A model generated the notes under the pieces. The model ran no database searches. It was given only the letters and a program-made list of their open reading frames with translations, and was not told the DNA's origin. From Cephalotus follicularis (Eukaryota > Streptophyta > Magnoliopsida > Oxalidales > Cephalotaceae), in NCBI GenBank assembly GCA_001972305.1, contig BDDD01001755.1, positions 82,929 through 146,928 of the forward strand: a stretch of 64,000 nt of DNA, written 5' to 3'. Positions 45,477 through 57,313 of this stretch are shown piece by piece. The position numbers and the translations under genes were made by a program. Position 1 is the first letter of the stretch. Each line of letters starts with the position of its first letter.

Positions 45477-48171
45477 ATGTCATCACCATTATCTCCAGTG
45501 TTTTCAGTGAGACGACAGCCACCAAAATTAATTGGATCAGCTCTACAACAAACACCGCGACACCTAAAGTATCTCTCAGATTTAGATGAGCATTTTAGGA
45601 TGCAGAATAACGTGATATTGTTTTACAAACACAATCCTTCAAAGAAAGGGAAGGACCCAGTTAGTGTAATTATGGAAGCACTTGGTAGAGCTCTTGTGTA
45701 TTACTACCCTTTAGCTGGTAGGCTTAGGGAAGGGCCTAACGAGAAGCTTATGGTAGATTGCACTGACGAAGGGATCTTGTTCGTAGAAGCTGAGGCAAAT
45801 ATCACGCTTGAGCAGCTTGGCGATTCAATTTATCAGCCATATGAATATGTAGATGAGTTTCTATGTAAGGTACCGGGATCTGAAGGAATCCTCAACTGTC
45901 CTGTACTACTTGTACAGGTAAGTCAAGTGACAAATCATGAACATATAAAGCCGTAACTCATAAATCTAGCTCAAGATCTAAAGGAATTATTAACTGTCCT
46001 TCAATGCTAATTAAGGTAAGTCAAGTACACCTACATTTTTAGCAGTGCTTACAATTCTAATTGTAGCATATAGGTTTATTTTAACTCACTATTGTTGCAG
46101 AATCATCGTCTAGAAGAACAGCTATACCCAAGAAAGTTACTCCTTAACTGATAAGAGGTTTACCACAAGCAAATTGATAAAAATGGTTTATAAAATAAAT
46201 TGCATCTTGACTGATAAAGGTTTAACTGATAAGAGGTTTACCACAATCATTCATATCTATATATATATGAATGATTGTGGTAAACCTCTTATCAGTTAAA
46301 CCTCTTATCAATTTACCACAAGCAAATTGATAAAAATGGTTCATAAAATAAATTACATCTTAACTGATATAGGTTTAACTCATAAGAGGTTTACCACAAT
46401 CATTCATATATATATATATATATATACATTTTTGTGTAGAAAGAAAAAGTAGCACGTAATGCTTGTATCATTTATGCAAATCATTATATGGATGATGATA
46501 TTTGCGGGCTCACATTCCACGAGTCATTCTACGCATATTTCCTTTACCAACAATAGCTTCTTGGAGATTAGTTTATGTAATTAATTTTCAAAACTATGCT
46601 AATGTAATGACTGTCTTTGTTTAGATATTGGTTTTGACTTCAAGTCATAATATCTATTATCATGGCAGTTCAAACCATGCTTTTAATTTGACTGGGATTG
46701 AAATTTTATTTATTTATTATTGTAATTGTAAAAAATTCATTATTTCTCATAGAAAAATGATATAAAGATTTATATCCCCACATTAATTATGAAAGAAAAA
46801 GAAAATGTTTCATCAACAGGACGGTGAACAAGTGATAAAAATTTCATATGGAAAATAAATTATATATATGTTATTTATTGCGTATTGCCTTATTGTATTT
46901 GTAAAATAGAGTTGGTAAAGTTTAAGTACATCTAATCTAATACATATTATTTTGGATTTGAATAATGTACTGCGGATTAATTTGATATTGCTGTAACTTT
47001 TTAAATTTTTTGTGGAAAGCTGTTCTGAAAATTGCACCATCTAAAATGCTTTATAAAATTTATTTCTTAGATATAACTTTTTCCTAAAATTACACATTTT
47101 AAACTTCCGCCATGACAAACTAACTTTACATATAAGACTTATTTTGTTTTAGCGGTCTGTGCCTTGTGAGAATTAATGTGATATGTTTTATTTAATGTGA
47201 GCCATTTAAACATATGGCTATTGAGTACAATGATAATTAATGATCTACTTTCTTTTTGTTGGATTATGGAGTTGACACGTTTGATATGTGGTGGATTCAT
47301 CGTTGCAACTATTGCAAACCACGCAATGTCTGACGGACAAGGATTCGGACAATTCATGCAAGCGGTTACAGAAATTGCATGTGGGAAACAATCACCATCC
47401 ATCTGCCCTATATGGAACCGAGAGTTCTTCAATGCAAGAGATCCACCACGCATAACACGGACCATTCTCAAACATGTGGAGGTGACACATAGTCACAATT
47501 TTACAGACACAGAGTCAACTTATAACACGAGTTTCAAATCTTTCTTCTTTGGTTCTGAGGAGTTTAAGGCCCTAAAGAACCATCTGCCAGCACACCTTAA
47601 AAATCGTATGACAAGGTTTATCTTATTGACTGCCTGTCTATGGAAATGTCGCACAGCTGCTCTCGGACTGAAACCTGGTGATGTTGTTCGTGTGGCATGC
47701 GCTAGCAGCGTTCGCGGCAAGTTTCAAAACATGCAGGTGCCAGTAGGATATTATGGCAATGCATGTTTGCCTTCAGTAGTATCGTCAATGGTTAATCACC
47801 TGTGTGATAATCCATTGGCATATGCAGTCGAGTTAGTAATGGAAGCACTAGCTCAAATAAGTGAAGAAGACATGAAGTCGATGGTAGATTACACTGTTAT
47901 CAATAAGGGAAGACCCTTGCCTTACACAATAAAGGACTTCTTCGTATCGGATTGTAGACATCTTGGGTTTGATAAGGCTGACTTTGGGTGGGGTAAACCA
48001 GTTTATGGAGGAATACTTGGGGCTTCAACTATTTCTAGTTGCTTTGATAGGTGTAACAAGAAAGGAAAAGAAGGGGTTTTGGTAGTAGTATGTCTGCCAT
48101 CGTCTGATATGGAAAGATTTGGCCAAGAGGTGAAGATAGTGACTCGATCAGGAATTAACAGTAAACTTTGA
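45477..48171 (+). CDS. BAHD acyltransferase (benzyl-alcohol O-benzoyltransferase-like)
   Basis: Two exons, 45477-45917 and 47272-48171, give 446 residues, normal for BAHD enzymes (about 430-460). They transfer an acyl group from acyl-CoA to an alcohol or amine in the cytosol. Exon 1 reads FSVRRQPPKLIGSA, YYYPLAGRLREGPNEKLMVDCTDEGILFVEA and ends at LLVQ. Exon 2 starts LTRLICGG and holds the catalytic HxxxD as NHAMSDG (His164, Asp168) and the structural DFGWG (384-388). The intron is phase 0 after Gln, the conserved position in this family. I found no stop or frameshift. The close match to benzyl/hexenyl alcohol acyltransferases at PLAGRLREGPN and FYxNNPS-like FYKHNPSKKGKDPV suggests that clade; the exact substrate cannot be read from sequence. 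The acceptor ATGGAG/TTG at 47270-47272 is weak but the only one fitting the protein. Confidence 0.9.
45918..46025 (+). repeat. Decayed tandem copy of the BAHD exon 1 end with second splice donor
   Basis: The last 98 bases of exon 1 reappear directly after it with a 98-bp offset: GGAATCCTCAACTGTCCT against GGAATTATTAACTGTCCT, and the donor CAG/GTAAGTCAAG (45918) against AAG/GTAAGTCAAG (46016). The copied donor is perfect while the copied coding part has about a dozen differences in 47 bases and in-frame stops. Confidence 0.85.
46135..46430. repeat. Foldback (MITE-like) repeat in the BAHD intron
   Basis: Perfect inverted repeat with 39-bp arms at 46218-46256 and 46265-46303, centred near 46260, containing GATAAGAGGTTTACCACAAT. 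Direct repeats of ACCACAAGCAAATTGATAAA flank it (about 46160 and 46315), and a TA microsatellite follows at 46408-46425. It may be two overlapping foldback elements. No TSD could be fixed. Confidence 0.8.
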
Positions 48172-48358
48172 ATGAGCATCTTAAGTAATTTAAACTTATG
48201 GAGTTCGCACATTTTAATTTCCTTTTGAAAGGGGGTGTTTGTGTTCTACATTCGCACATGTAATGTAAGGGACTCGTCCAGAAGGGTGGAGGTTATCGGG
48301 CCATGTCCTCCGACTCCCCTCCCAACTTTATTATTAAAATAATTTATATAATAAAAAC
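48172..48358 (+). other. BAHD 3' flank
   Basis: Untranslated and intergenic sequence from the BAHD stop to the copia J LTR. A TTTTAATTTCC and ATGTAATGTAAG region around 48210-48270 may hold the poly(A) site; nothing definite. Confidence 0.5.
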
Positions 48359-48528
48359 TGTTATAAACTTATGAGATTGACTAACAAATGAAGATAATGA
48401 AATCAAGCAAGAGAATAAGAGATTTTCTTATTATGAATTCTTTAATTTTTTTCATAACAATAAATTCCAATTTATAGGAGTTTAGTGTGGGTTGTTGTAA
48501 TAGTAATTCATTATTATATTATTATACA
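48359..48528 (-). mobile_element. 3' LTR of copia element J
   Basis: 170 bp, TGTTATAAACTTATGAG to ATTATACA on the + strand. In minus sense it is preceded by AAGGAGGAGTAT, a polypurine tract (about 48529-48540). It is the same family as the LTR of copia M but a separate insertion, since the outward flanks differ. Confidence 0.8.
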
Positions 48529-51500
48529 ATACTCCTCCTTAAATTTTTATTACATATCCCTATGACTGCCTCGTTAAAACCTTGCTAGGAAAAACCCATT
48601 GTGATAAAAACCTTTTCGAAGGAAAAAGAGTACAGTCTCCTCCTGAAACAAAACTTCTCAAGTTCTTGTAATGTATTAATGAAGATCTTTAATCTAACAC
48701 ATTCCAATATCATGTCTGACTTTCTTGAATGTAGTACCTGGTAATGTATTCGTAAATAAATCCGCTAAATTGTCACTTGATCGGATTTATTGTACATGAA
48801 TATTACCCTTTTTCTGAAGCTCATTGGTGTAGAAGATTTTTTGTGAAATATGTTTTGTTCGATCACCCTTGATATATCCTCCTCTGAGTTATGTGATACA
48901 AACAGCATTATCTTCATATATTATAGTGAGATTATTTCTAATCGAGGATAGTCCACATGATTCTTGTATATGTTGAATCATTGATCTCAACCATATACAT
49001 TGTCGGCTTGCTTTATGAATTGCAAGGATGTCTGAATGATTCGAAGAAGTTGCTGTCATTGTCTATTTTGTTGATAGCCATGATATAACAGTGTTACAAA
49101 AGATAAATTCATAACTGGTTTGTGATCTTGCTTTATGTGGATCAGACAAGCATCCCATATCAGCATATCTAATCAATGTTGATTTTGTTCCCCTTAGATA
49201 AAATAGACCCATATCAGTGCTTCCACGAAGATAGCGCATTATGTGCTTAATTCCATTCCAGTGTCTTCTTGTTGGTGTAGAGCTATATCTTGCTAGCAAA
49301 TTAGCAGAAATGCAATATCAGGTCTTGTGCAATTTGCAAGTTACAGTAGTGCTCTAATCGCGCTAAGATAAGGTACTTCAGGTCCAAGGATTTCTTTTCC
49401 TTCTTCTTGAGGATGAAATAGATCATTCTTGACATGAAGAGATCGGACGATTGTTAGAGTGCTTAAAGGATAAGCTTTGTCCATGTTGAATCGAGTAATA
49501 ACCTTTTCGGTTTATGTGGATTGATGGATAAAGATCCCAGATGATATGTGCTCCACCTGTATACCAAGACAATATTTTGTTTTCCCAAGATCTTTCATTT
49601 CAAACCCACCTTTGAAATAGGTAGCAATCTTTGTAAACTCTTCAGAAGTACCTACAAGATTTAAGTCATCCACATAAACTGCAATAATAGCAAATCCATC
49701 GTTAGATTTTTTGATAAAAATACATGAACATATTTGATCGTTTGTACACCATTCTTTGATCAAATATTCACTTAGTCTATTGTACCACATTCGATCAGAT
49801 TGTTTCAATCCATACAACGATCGTTGTAGCTTAATTGCATACATGTGGCAAGATTTGTTCGATTCATGAACTTTAAATCCATCAGGAATTCTCATATATA
49901 TGTCACTATCAAGTGACCCATATAAGTATGATGTTACTACGTCCATAAGATGAGTTTCAAGTCCGTTCGAAGCAGCCATACTAATTAGGAATCGAAAAGT
50001 GATTCCATCCATAACTGGAGAATATGTTTCCTGGTAATCAATACATGGTTTCTGTGAGAGCCCTTGAGCTACAAGCCTTACTTTGTATCTCACAATTTCA
50101 TTTTTCTCATTTTATTTTCGAACAAATATGCATTTGAATCCAACATGGGTTACACCATTTGGTGTTTGAATTATTGATCCAAATACCTCTCTTTTGGACA
50201 AAGATTGCAATTCTGCTTGTATTGCATCTTTCCATTTTGACTAATCATTTCTTTGTTGACATTATTTAACACTTTGTGGTTCAGGATCCATGATAGGATT
50301 TGTAATATCCAATGCAACGATATAGGCAAACTGTTCATTAATAATAATCTCATCTCGATTCCATATTTGTTCATTATGTGCGTAATTAATCGAGACTTCT
50401 TGATTTTGAAATCTCACAGCCTCTTCAAGGCTTTGTACTTTCTCTAGAGTCAATGTGGCTTCTGGAAATAACACATTGTCTTGTGTTCATGTTATTTCAG
50501 GGTTTTGTACACCACCCTTATTTTCCTTTCGTTTTCATGGTACTATATCTTTAGCACCAATTGGTCTACCACGTTTCAACTAATGTTTAGACTTTAATAT
50601 ATCGATTGAGTTTTCACTAGTTTTAGATACATCAATTCTTGCTGGAGCATTCACAGCTGGTATATAAGATTTTACCACTTTTTTTAGCATCATTAAATGC
50701 ATCTGGCATTTGATTATCAATATTTTATAAATTAATGATCCTTTGAACTTGTAGTCCACATTCATTTGTACGTGGATCAAAATTATGTACTCTTGATGAT
50801 TTCTATGAATTTGAATTTTCATTTTCATTTTTCAATAAAATATTGTCTTCCCCTAACACCGGGAAAACTAATTCATCAAAGTGATAGTCCGCATAACGTG
50901 CAGTAAACATGTCACATGTTAATGGTTCAAGATACCTTATAATTGATGGAGAATCAAATCCCACATTAACACCAAGTCTGCGTTGTGGTCCCATCTTACT
51001 CCGCTGAGGAGGTGAAATAGGGACATATACTGCACATCCAAACACTCTTAAATGAGATATATTTGGTTCTTGACCAAGAACAAGTTGCAATGGAGAATAT
51101 TTATGATATGCAGTCGGTCTTATACATATAAAAGCCGCAGCATGCAATATCGCATGTCCCCAAGCTGAAATAGGTAACTTTGACCTCATCAATAAAGGAC
51201 GAGTAATCAATTGAAGTCTTTTGATTAGAAATTCGGATAACCCATTTTTGGTGTGTACGTGAGAAACAAGATGTTCAATGGAAATTCCTATTGCCATAAA
51301 ATATTCATCAAATGCTTTGGAACAAAATTCAGCAGCATTATCTAGCCGAATAGACTTTGTAGGATGATTTGGAAATTGTGCTCGTAATTTATTTATTTGA
51401 GCTAATAGTCTCACAAATGCAACATTACGAGTTGAAAGTACGCATACATGCGACCATCTTGTCGATGCATATATTAAGACCATGAAATACCGAAATGGTC

Positions 51501-51871
51501 CAAATGGTGGATTAATCGGTCCACAAATATCTCCTTGAATTCGTTCAAAGAATTTTTGAGATTCTACAACCACTTTTGTTGTAGATGGTCTTATAATGAG
51601 TTTTCCTTGCGAACAAGAAACACAATGGTTCTCATTATTCAATAGCATTTTTTGATTCTTAAGTGGATGGCCATGTGAATTTTCAATGATTTCACGCATC
51701 ATTGTCACACCTGGGTGGCCTAGCCATTCATGCCAAATCATGAACCCTTTTAAGTCTATAACTTTTGAATCCACAATATTATGAGGTTCAATTGCTCTAA
51801 TTTTCATAACGTATAGCCCCGAAGAAAGTCCAGGGAGTTTCTCCAATATTTGCTTTCGGCCGGAAGCATTA
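48529..51871 (-). pseudogene. Copia element J pol: integrase, RT, RNase H
   Basis: In coding order from 51871: SGRKQILEKLPGL, LSSGLYVMKIR, HEWLGHPGVTMM and CVSCSQGKL (pre-integrase HHCC), QGDICGPINPPFGPFRYF, SIRLDNAAEFCSKAFDEY (integrase core), GLSEFLIKRLQLI, LRVFGCAVYVPI. A decayed linker at 50100-50830 with several frames follows, then RT (QGLSQKPCIDYQETYSPV, YLYGSLDSDIYMRIPDGFKV, active site YVDDLNLVG) and RNase H (LARYSSTPTRRHWNGIKH, SDPHKARSQTSYEF). Frameshifts and stops break the linker and the RT/RNase H join (49300-49512). The 5' part (gag, protease) is cut off by element K at 51872 and should lie beyond the right end of the window. Confidence 0.9.
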
Positions 51872-52054
51872 TGTAATAACCGCAATTTTCAATTAATGTA
51901 TATTGTATAATTAATGAATAAAATATACATTGATTTGAAATTAAAGCTAATTGTTTCTATTTGATTGTATGGAATGTTTATTGCATAGGATTTGGACTGA
52001 ATTGAATTGAAAGTTGGTGGAATAAAGTTCAAATAATCAGAATTTTGGGCTTGA

Positions 52055-52131
52055 CAGTCGACTGTCGCAGAGGAACAGTCGACTATTCAACCATAAATGG
52101 ACAGTCGACTGCCGGATAAAACAGTCGACTA
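52055..52131. repeat. CAGTCGACTG cluster 1 in LTR K
   Basis: Copies at about 52055, 52076, 52102 and 52122; steps 21, 26 and 20 bp. Confidence 0.8.
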
Positions 52132-52203
52132 GTAGAGCTCAGACAGTAGCTCAATACGTGTTGCTTGAAAACAGAGCAAGGCGTGAGTGGCTTGGACAGG
52201 TGT

Positions 52204-52689
52204 TGTCATGACCCGCATCCCACATCGGAAGTGTACTGGGGAAATCCTTGGTATATATGTGAAAACCCTTCTCAAACTTGTGCCACATGTAGGACACGGG
52301 GGCCACCTCTTGAACCCAAAGCGGACAATACCACACAAGATTGGGCCGGGTCGTTACAGGTGGTATTAGAGCTGACCCAATACAACTTCTATGTCGGATA
52401 CGCGGTCATTCTGGGCTGACCACGAGCCTGTCATGGTATTTGGATCTGTTTGGCCTCTCCCTTGGCGAAGGCTCCAGGGATTAAACGGGGGGAGTTTGTC
52501 ATGACCCGCATCCCACATCGGAAGTGTACTGGGGAGATCCTTGGTATATATGTGAAAACCCTTCTCAAACTTGTGAGGCGCCTTTTGAGAACAAATCCGT
52601 GAGGGGCAAAGTGCCACGTGTGGGACATGGGGGCCACCTCTTGAACCCAAAGCAGACAATATCTCACAAGATTGGGCCGGGTTGTTACA
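52204..52689 (+). mobile_element. TRIM (miniature LTR retrotransposon) L
   Basis: 486-bp element with GGTGT TSDs at 52199-52203 and 52690-52694. LTR1 is 52204-52358 (155 bp) and LTR2 is 52497-52689 (193 bp); both start TGTCATGACCCGCATCC and end in GTTACA. The primer site TGGTATTAGAGC (52361-52372) is one change from the initiator tRNA-Met site. A polypurine tract AAACGGGGGGAG lies before LTR2. The 138-bp interior is non-coding. LTR1 lacks a 38-bp block present in LTR2 (from AGGCGCCTTTTGAG), a deletion between GTG repeats. It must use proteins of other elements. Confidence 0.93.
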
Positions 52690-53363
52690 GGTGTTGCATG
52701 GCAAGAATTGCAAAGAAACGTGTCACCAGCTGCTTGCAATGGATGCATTAGTGTCTTCTGTGTATTCTGAGTCATTTTAACCTACAAGAAGAAACAACAC
52801 AGTGAGTGGATGAGAGAGAGATAGAGAGAGAGAGAAATAGAAAGGCTGAAAATTGAGTTAATGGAATCAGAGGAAATTCATAAATCAATTCCCATATAAC
52901 AACTGTTGCATGAGAAAATTGAGAGTTAGAATATCACTGAAAAGAGAGAGTTCAACTACTGTTTGAATGTGCATGCTAAATTGGAGTTCAAAGGAGAGTT
53001 AAGGAAGCTTGGAAATTGATTGGTAAGCTACTGGTTTTAAATTCAGTTGCTGATTATGGTTAAATAGTTATGTATAAACCACTGATTTTGATACGTATAC
53101 CTGATGTTAACATGCACGTCTAGATTTAATTACTGGAATTGAAGTTGAATTGAATTGAATCGGGAGTGTATTGGAACTCAAAGAAAAGAATCACTCAATT
53201 GATTTTGGGATAGCGAATTGAGGTAGGATTTATGATATGATTCTGAAATATATAGTATGCATATCGTGTTCTGATAGTTATATTGATTGCCTGTTGGAAT
53301 TGAAGTTGATTGGATTGTGAGCATGCATACTATTTTTCTGCTTGGATTGATTTCTTGTTAAAT

Positions 53364-53497
53364 CAGTCGACTATTGAGTATAACAGTCGACTACTAAATG
53401 TAAACAGCCGAATGTTAAGGATAAACAGTCGATTACTTAATTTAACTAGTCGACTATTCTTGAGGAACAGTCAACTATGCATGGAAATAGCCGACTG
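53364..53497. repeat. CAGTCGACTG cluster 2 in LTR K
   Basis: Copies at about 53364, 53384, 53405, 53426, 53446, 53468 and 53488; steps 20, 21, 21, 20, 22 and 20 bp. Confidence 0.85.
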
Positions 53498-55000
53498 TTA
53501 AGTGATATTTCGCCACTAAAAATGTACTGTTTAGGCAGAATTGCATGTGGTTGGACTAGCTTTCAAAAGGGTTGACTCCAATAATCAACCCCTGCTATGT
53601 GTAATTAAAATACGGAAATTGAACGGCTTATACCTTTATGTCGTAACTTGCACAAGTGATATTGAGTGTACCATTTCTTGAATGTAGTGATCTTTGAATT
53701 ACCAATGTCATGCTGTTACGCAATCATATATTGCTATTGCTACTACTACTGTTATAGATATTATATATCTATCAAAGTCTTTCATATAAACACTATTGCT
53801 TCAAGTGGTTTACAAAAGTGTTCAAAGTGTTTTTCCCAAAATGTGGAAAGTGATTGAAATTGTTAAGTGATTTCAAAAAGGGAAAGTGTTAAGTGTTTAA
53901 GTCTTTTCTCTACTAATGAGAACCAGTGAAAATGTTTTATGCGCTTAAGGAAAATATATTGCTTTATTGTTTTGCAAAGTGAATTAATGTTATCATTTTC
54001 TCTATTAAAGAGAATTTATTATATTACATCATATATATGTAATATCAGTGAATTGATTGTGATTGAAGTGAAGCTGATGGTTTAGTGAACGGAGTGTATC
54101 ACTGACTACGGTAGGTGAGCATATGGGCCAGGAGTTTATGGCTAGAGCTTGTTCACCCAACTTATCTGCAATGCAGATCATGAGTGTTAACTGTCCACCA
54201 AGTGCCAGCAGTAGTGTTTACCTTTTCTATCATCATCGGAGTGCATGGTGGTTGTTAGGTGGTGCATCGGTTGGGCTATGAGGTAGCACTAGATGACACC
54301 CACCCAGTGGAGTTATTGATTGTTCCCTTGTGCGGTATTGATGATAAGTGATCGATTGTAGCCTTTTGACATGGATTGTTAGCCGGCAATACTGTTTACC
54401 TTTTCTATCATCATCGAGTGTATGGTGGTAGTTAGGTGGTGCATCGTTAGGGCTAGGAGGTAGCGACTGATGACACCCACTACTGGTCTTCAGACAACTA
54501 GATTGATTGATTGTACCCTTTGTGGTATTCTTGATGCCTGAATGTTTGTAACCACTTGGCATGATTGCTTATATATATATATATATATACTGTCATGCAT
54601 GATTACATATGTATATTCATATTCATGCATAACTCCTACTTAGTCAAGTGAGGACAACGGCTAATACCTACAATTTCATATTGAAGTGAAGGATTGCACG
54701 AGCTGCTAAAGCTGTACCTTGGAGAGCTTCTATTCTGATTAAGGTTGTTAAATTTGAATGTCAAATTGTATTGTATAATCATACTCCGTTATGTTATAAT
54801 TACATTTTGATATGTAAATTATAACTTCTGTTGTAATGAATTAAGCATGTAGTATGGGCTGCATATGTACGCTATTTTAAATAATCCAGTACGTTGATTG
54901 CTTCCACAAAAGTTTAAAGAAATTTGGTTTATTGGTAAATGCTGGATTATTAACTGATAACCATATATATGTTGTTAATCGAAAATGAGGTGTGACAACA

Positions 55001-55086
55001 TGGTATCAGAGTTTATTTTTAAATAAGCTATCGCTGGGATATTATCCTCGGCAATTAGTTGAATTGTTTCCTTGTGATTAACATCA
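55001..55086 (+). other. Element K primer binding site and leader
   Basis: TGGTATCAGAG at 55001-55011 matches the initiator tRNA-Met primer site. About 75 leader bases follow to the gag start. Confidence 0.8.
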
Positions 55087-56230
55087 CTTTCCTTAAAGGA
55101 AACATTATGGATCTCCGAAGAGGTAGGCAGGCAAGGCGTAGAGTCAACGAAGGAGTCAATGGCCCGCAAACAAATGAAGGACAAAATGCTCCGCCAGTGA
55201 ATGACGGAGGAAATTCCCCACAAATGCCCGATGAGAGTAATACTTTTGATCGCATGGTTGATCTTTTCCAGCAACAGATACAAGCCAGTGCGGCGAATAT
55301 CGAACTGTTGTGGAAAATGTATGAGGCTAACCAAGCCTATCAGCATGCTCCTGAAGTTTATAATGCTGTTGGATTTGGCAGAGATCTGGAGAGGTTCATG
55401 CGACAGAATCCTTCGTTGTTCAAAGGAGAGTTAGATGCTACTGTATCGGAACACTGGATGAAAGACATTGAGATGATATTTGCTGCACTGGAGTGCACTG
55501 ATGAGCAGAAATTGAATTTTGTAGTGTACCGCTTATGGGGAGAAGTTCTCCATTTGTGGGAGATGATTAAAGTAAAGTGGGTATCTCTGGATCTTGACTG
55601 AACTTGGGACATATTTCAGTTCGAGTTCAATGATGCCTATATTCAACAGATGGAGCGTGACCGGAGGAAAGCTGAATTTCTGGAGTTACATCAAGGAGAC
55701 ATGACGGTAGCTCAGTATCAGACCAGATTTGTGGAGCTGTAAGGCACACGCCCTATCTAGTGGAGGGTGAATCGAGGAAGATCCGAAAGTTCTTAAAAGG
55801 TCTGAGATTGGTAGTGTTGCAATTGAGTTCTTTTGTTGAGGTTACTGAGAAGGCTACGATTCTGGAGGCCGATGCTAATGAGAGAAGAATGGAACTGTCT
55901 CTAGGTTCTCAATCGAGACCTACAGCTTTAAAATGGCAAGGAAGTAATAATCCTCCTAGATCATCAAAGTCTGGTAATAATGGACAAGGAGGTTCTCGAC
56001 GCAATGATTCTCGTTCAAGAACTACTAACCGAAACGGCCAACAAAGTTCTGGAGGATGTAGTTTTTGTGGTCTTCCAAGTCATGATGAAAATAATAGCTG
56101 GAAGAAGGTAGGAAAATGCCTGAAATGTGGCTTGCAAGAGCATCGGGTGAAAGATTGTCCTATAGTGAAAGCCCAACAGAGTAGTGCTGGAGCTGATGGA
56201 AGTGGCGGTATTGTTCAACCGCGAAGAGAT
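55087..56230 (+). pseudogene. Element K gag, cut by element B
   Basis: Starts MDLRRGRQARRRVNEG at 55107 (the upstream frame from 55059 is longer but the family start is here). Then FGRDLERFMRQNPSLFKGEL, EHWMKDIEMIFAALECTDEQ, a TGA after WVSLDLD (about 55599), QGDMTVAQYQTRFVEL, a frameshift at about 55742, LVEGESRKIRKFLKGL and two zinc knuckles. The first (CSFCGLPSHDENNSW) has lost its last Cys; the second (CLKCGLQEHRVKDC) is intact. The frame stops at 56230, where the LTR of element B begins. Confidence 0.88.
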
Positions 56231-56413
56231 TGTAACACCAGAGATACCTATGTTGTAATTTCACAATGTAATGTGTTTTATTGTGGAATTAATAAAGTGA
56301 TGGATTTCCAAGGCTTTGATGATGTTTTCCAAACTCTAATAATGTTAAGTTTTAGTGTAAGAATGTTAAAAGAATGTTAAAAGGGTGAAACGACGCTGTT
56401 TTGGAGGAAACGC

Positions 56414-56575
56414 GTCGACGCCTTTAGAATCACATCGACGTCCTTGAATCAAAGGGGCGCACGTAACTGCATGAACATGCACATCAATGCAGGCGAGGAC
56501 ATCAACGCCCTTGTGTAAAAATGGAGAAGACGTCGACGTCTTTTAACAAGACGTCGATGCGTACACATCGAATGT
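56414..56575. repeat. ACGTCGACG cluster 1 in LTR B
   Basis: Cores at about 56414, 56434, 56483, 56501, 56532, 56553 and 56567; steps 20, 49, 18, 31, 21 and 14 bp. The matching cluster of the 3' LTR lies at 63837-63995. Confidence 0.75.
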
Positions 56576-57313
56576 CAGGCACGTTACTCTGCTGACAGAA
56601 TATCGTGCAAGGGGGCTTTATCCATGCATTTTAACATGCAGATCAAGACGTGTTGAGCATGCAATATGGTATCCTGCACTGCTAGGACTGAAATGGCAAA
56701 AATGGGAAGGCATGTGAGAGCATGCATGGGCCTTGGCAGCAAAGGGGAGACACTTGGTGCGCCATGCAACCAGGTGTGGGGAGGGTGTGAAGAAGAGGGG
56801 ATTATGGCATTGGTGCAGAAGGAAACAAACTTCAACCAACATAAAACTCCCCTCTCTGCTCAAAACGAAGGAAGAGAAAAATAAGAAAAAGGAAAAACAC
56901 AAAAGAAACAGTGAGGAGAGAAAGCCCAAACTACCATTGTTGAACTTGGTTGGAGCTTGGAACTTGGAGCTGGTGGCTTGCAGCAATGGGACGGACCTGG
57001 AAGGGCTGCTGTGACCAGTTTGGAACGCAAAGAGGTGGACTTTCCAGTTCCTAACTTAGAACGAGAGGTAGGGGAAAGCCATAACTGTAATCTTGGTATC
57101 AATGTTCATGCATGGACTATGTTTTAGTGTATGAAATACATGATTACTGGATTGTTTGTACTCACTGGATTAATGCCATGTTATGCTAGATATGTGATAT
57201 GTATCTGCATGTTGGTTTCCTACCTTGATTACATGTTTTTTTGCATGTATATGGTTTGTAATGGCTACTGTCTGTTATGTCGTGAGGAAGAAGACGACTG
57301 TTACTAGAAACAC

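Larger units (their letters stand above)
51872..54997 (+). mobile_element. 5' LTR of gypsy element K (with TRIM inside)
   Basis: Starts TGTAATAACCGC inside the copia J frame (5' flank CATTA at 51867-51871) and ends GGTGTGACA at 54997, three bases before a primer site. It is about 2.6 kb without the TRIM. It has the CTTAGTCAAGTGAGGACAAC and GCTTCCACAAAAGTTTAAA blocks seen near the ends of LTRs A and B. Two palindrome clusters lie inside. A near-duplicate pair of segments with GTGCATGGTGGTTGTTAGG lies at about 54240 and 54420. Confidence 0.85.

Noticed and set aside
47197..47271. BAHD exon 2 starting at ATG 47197 as a separate short protein
   Set aside because: The 25 residues before LTRLICGG are unlike the family; the AG at 47270-47271 and the conserved Gln intron position show that this part is intron.
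45112..48528. Composite transposon made of two copia LTRs carrying the BAHD gene
   Set aside because: The two LTRs belong to separate elements (one has its interior to the left, the other to the right), their outer flanks differ, and the lengths are 210 and 170 bp. Coincident flanking is simpler.
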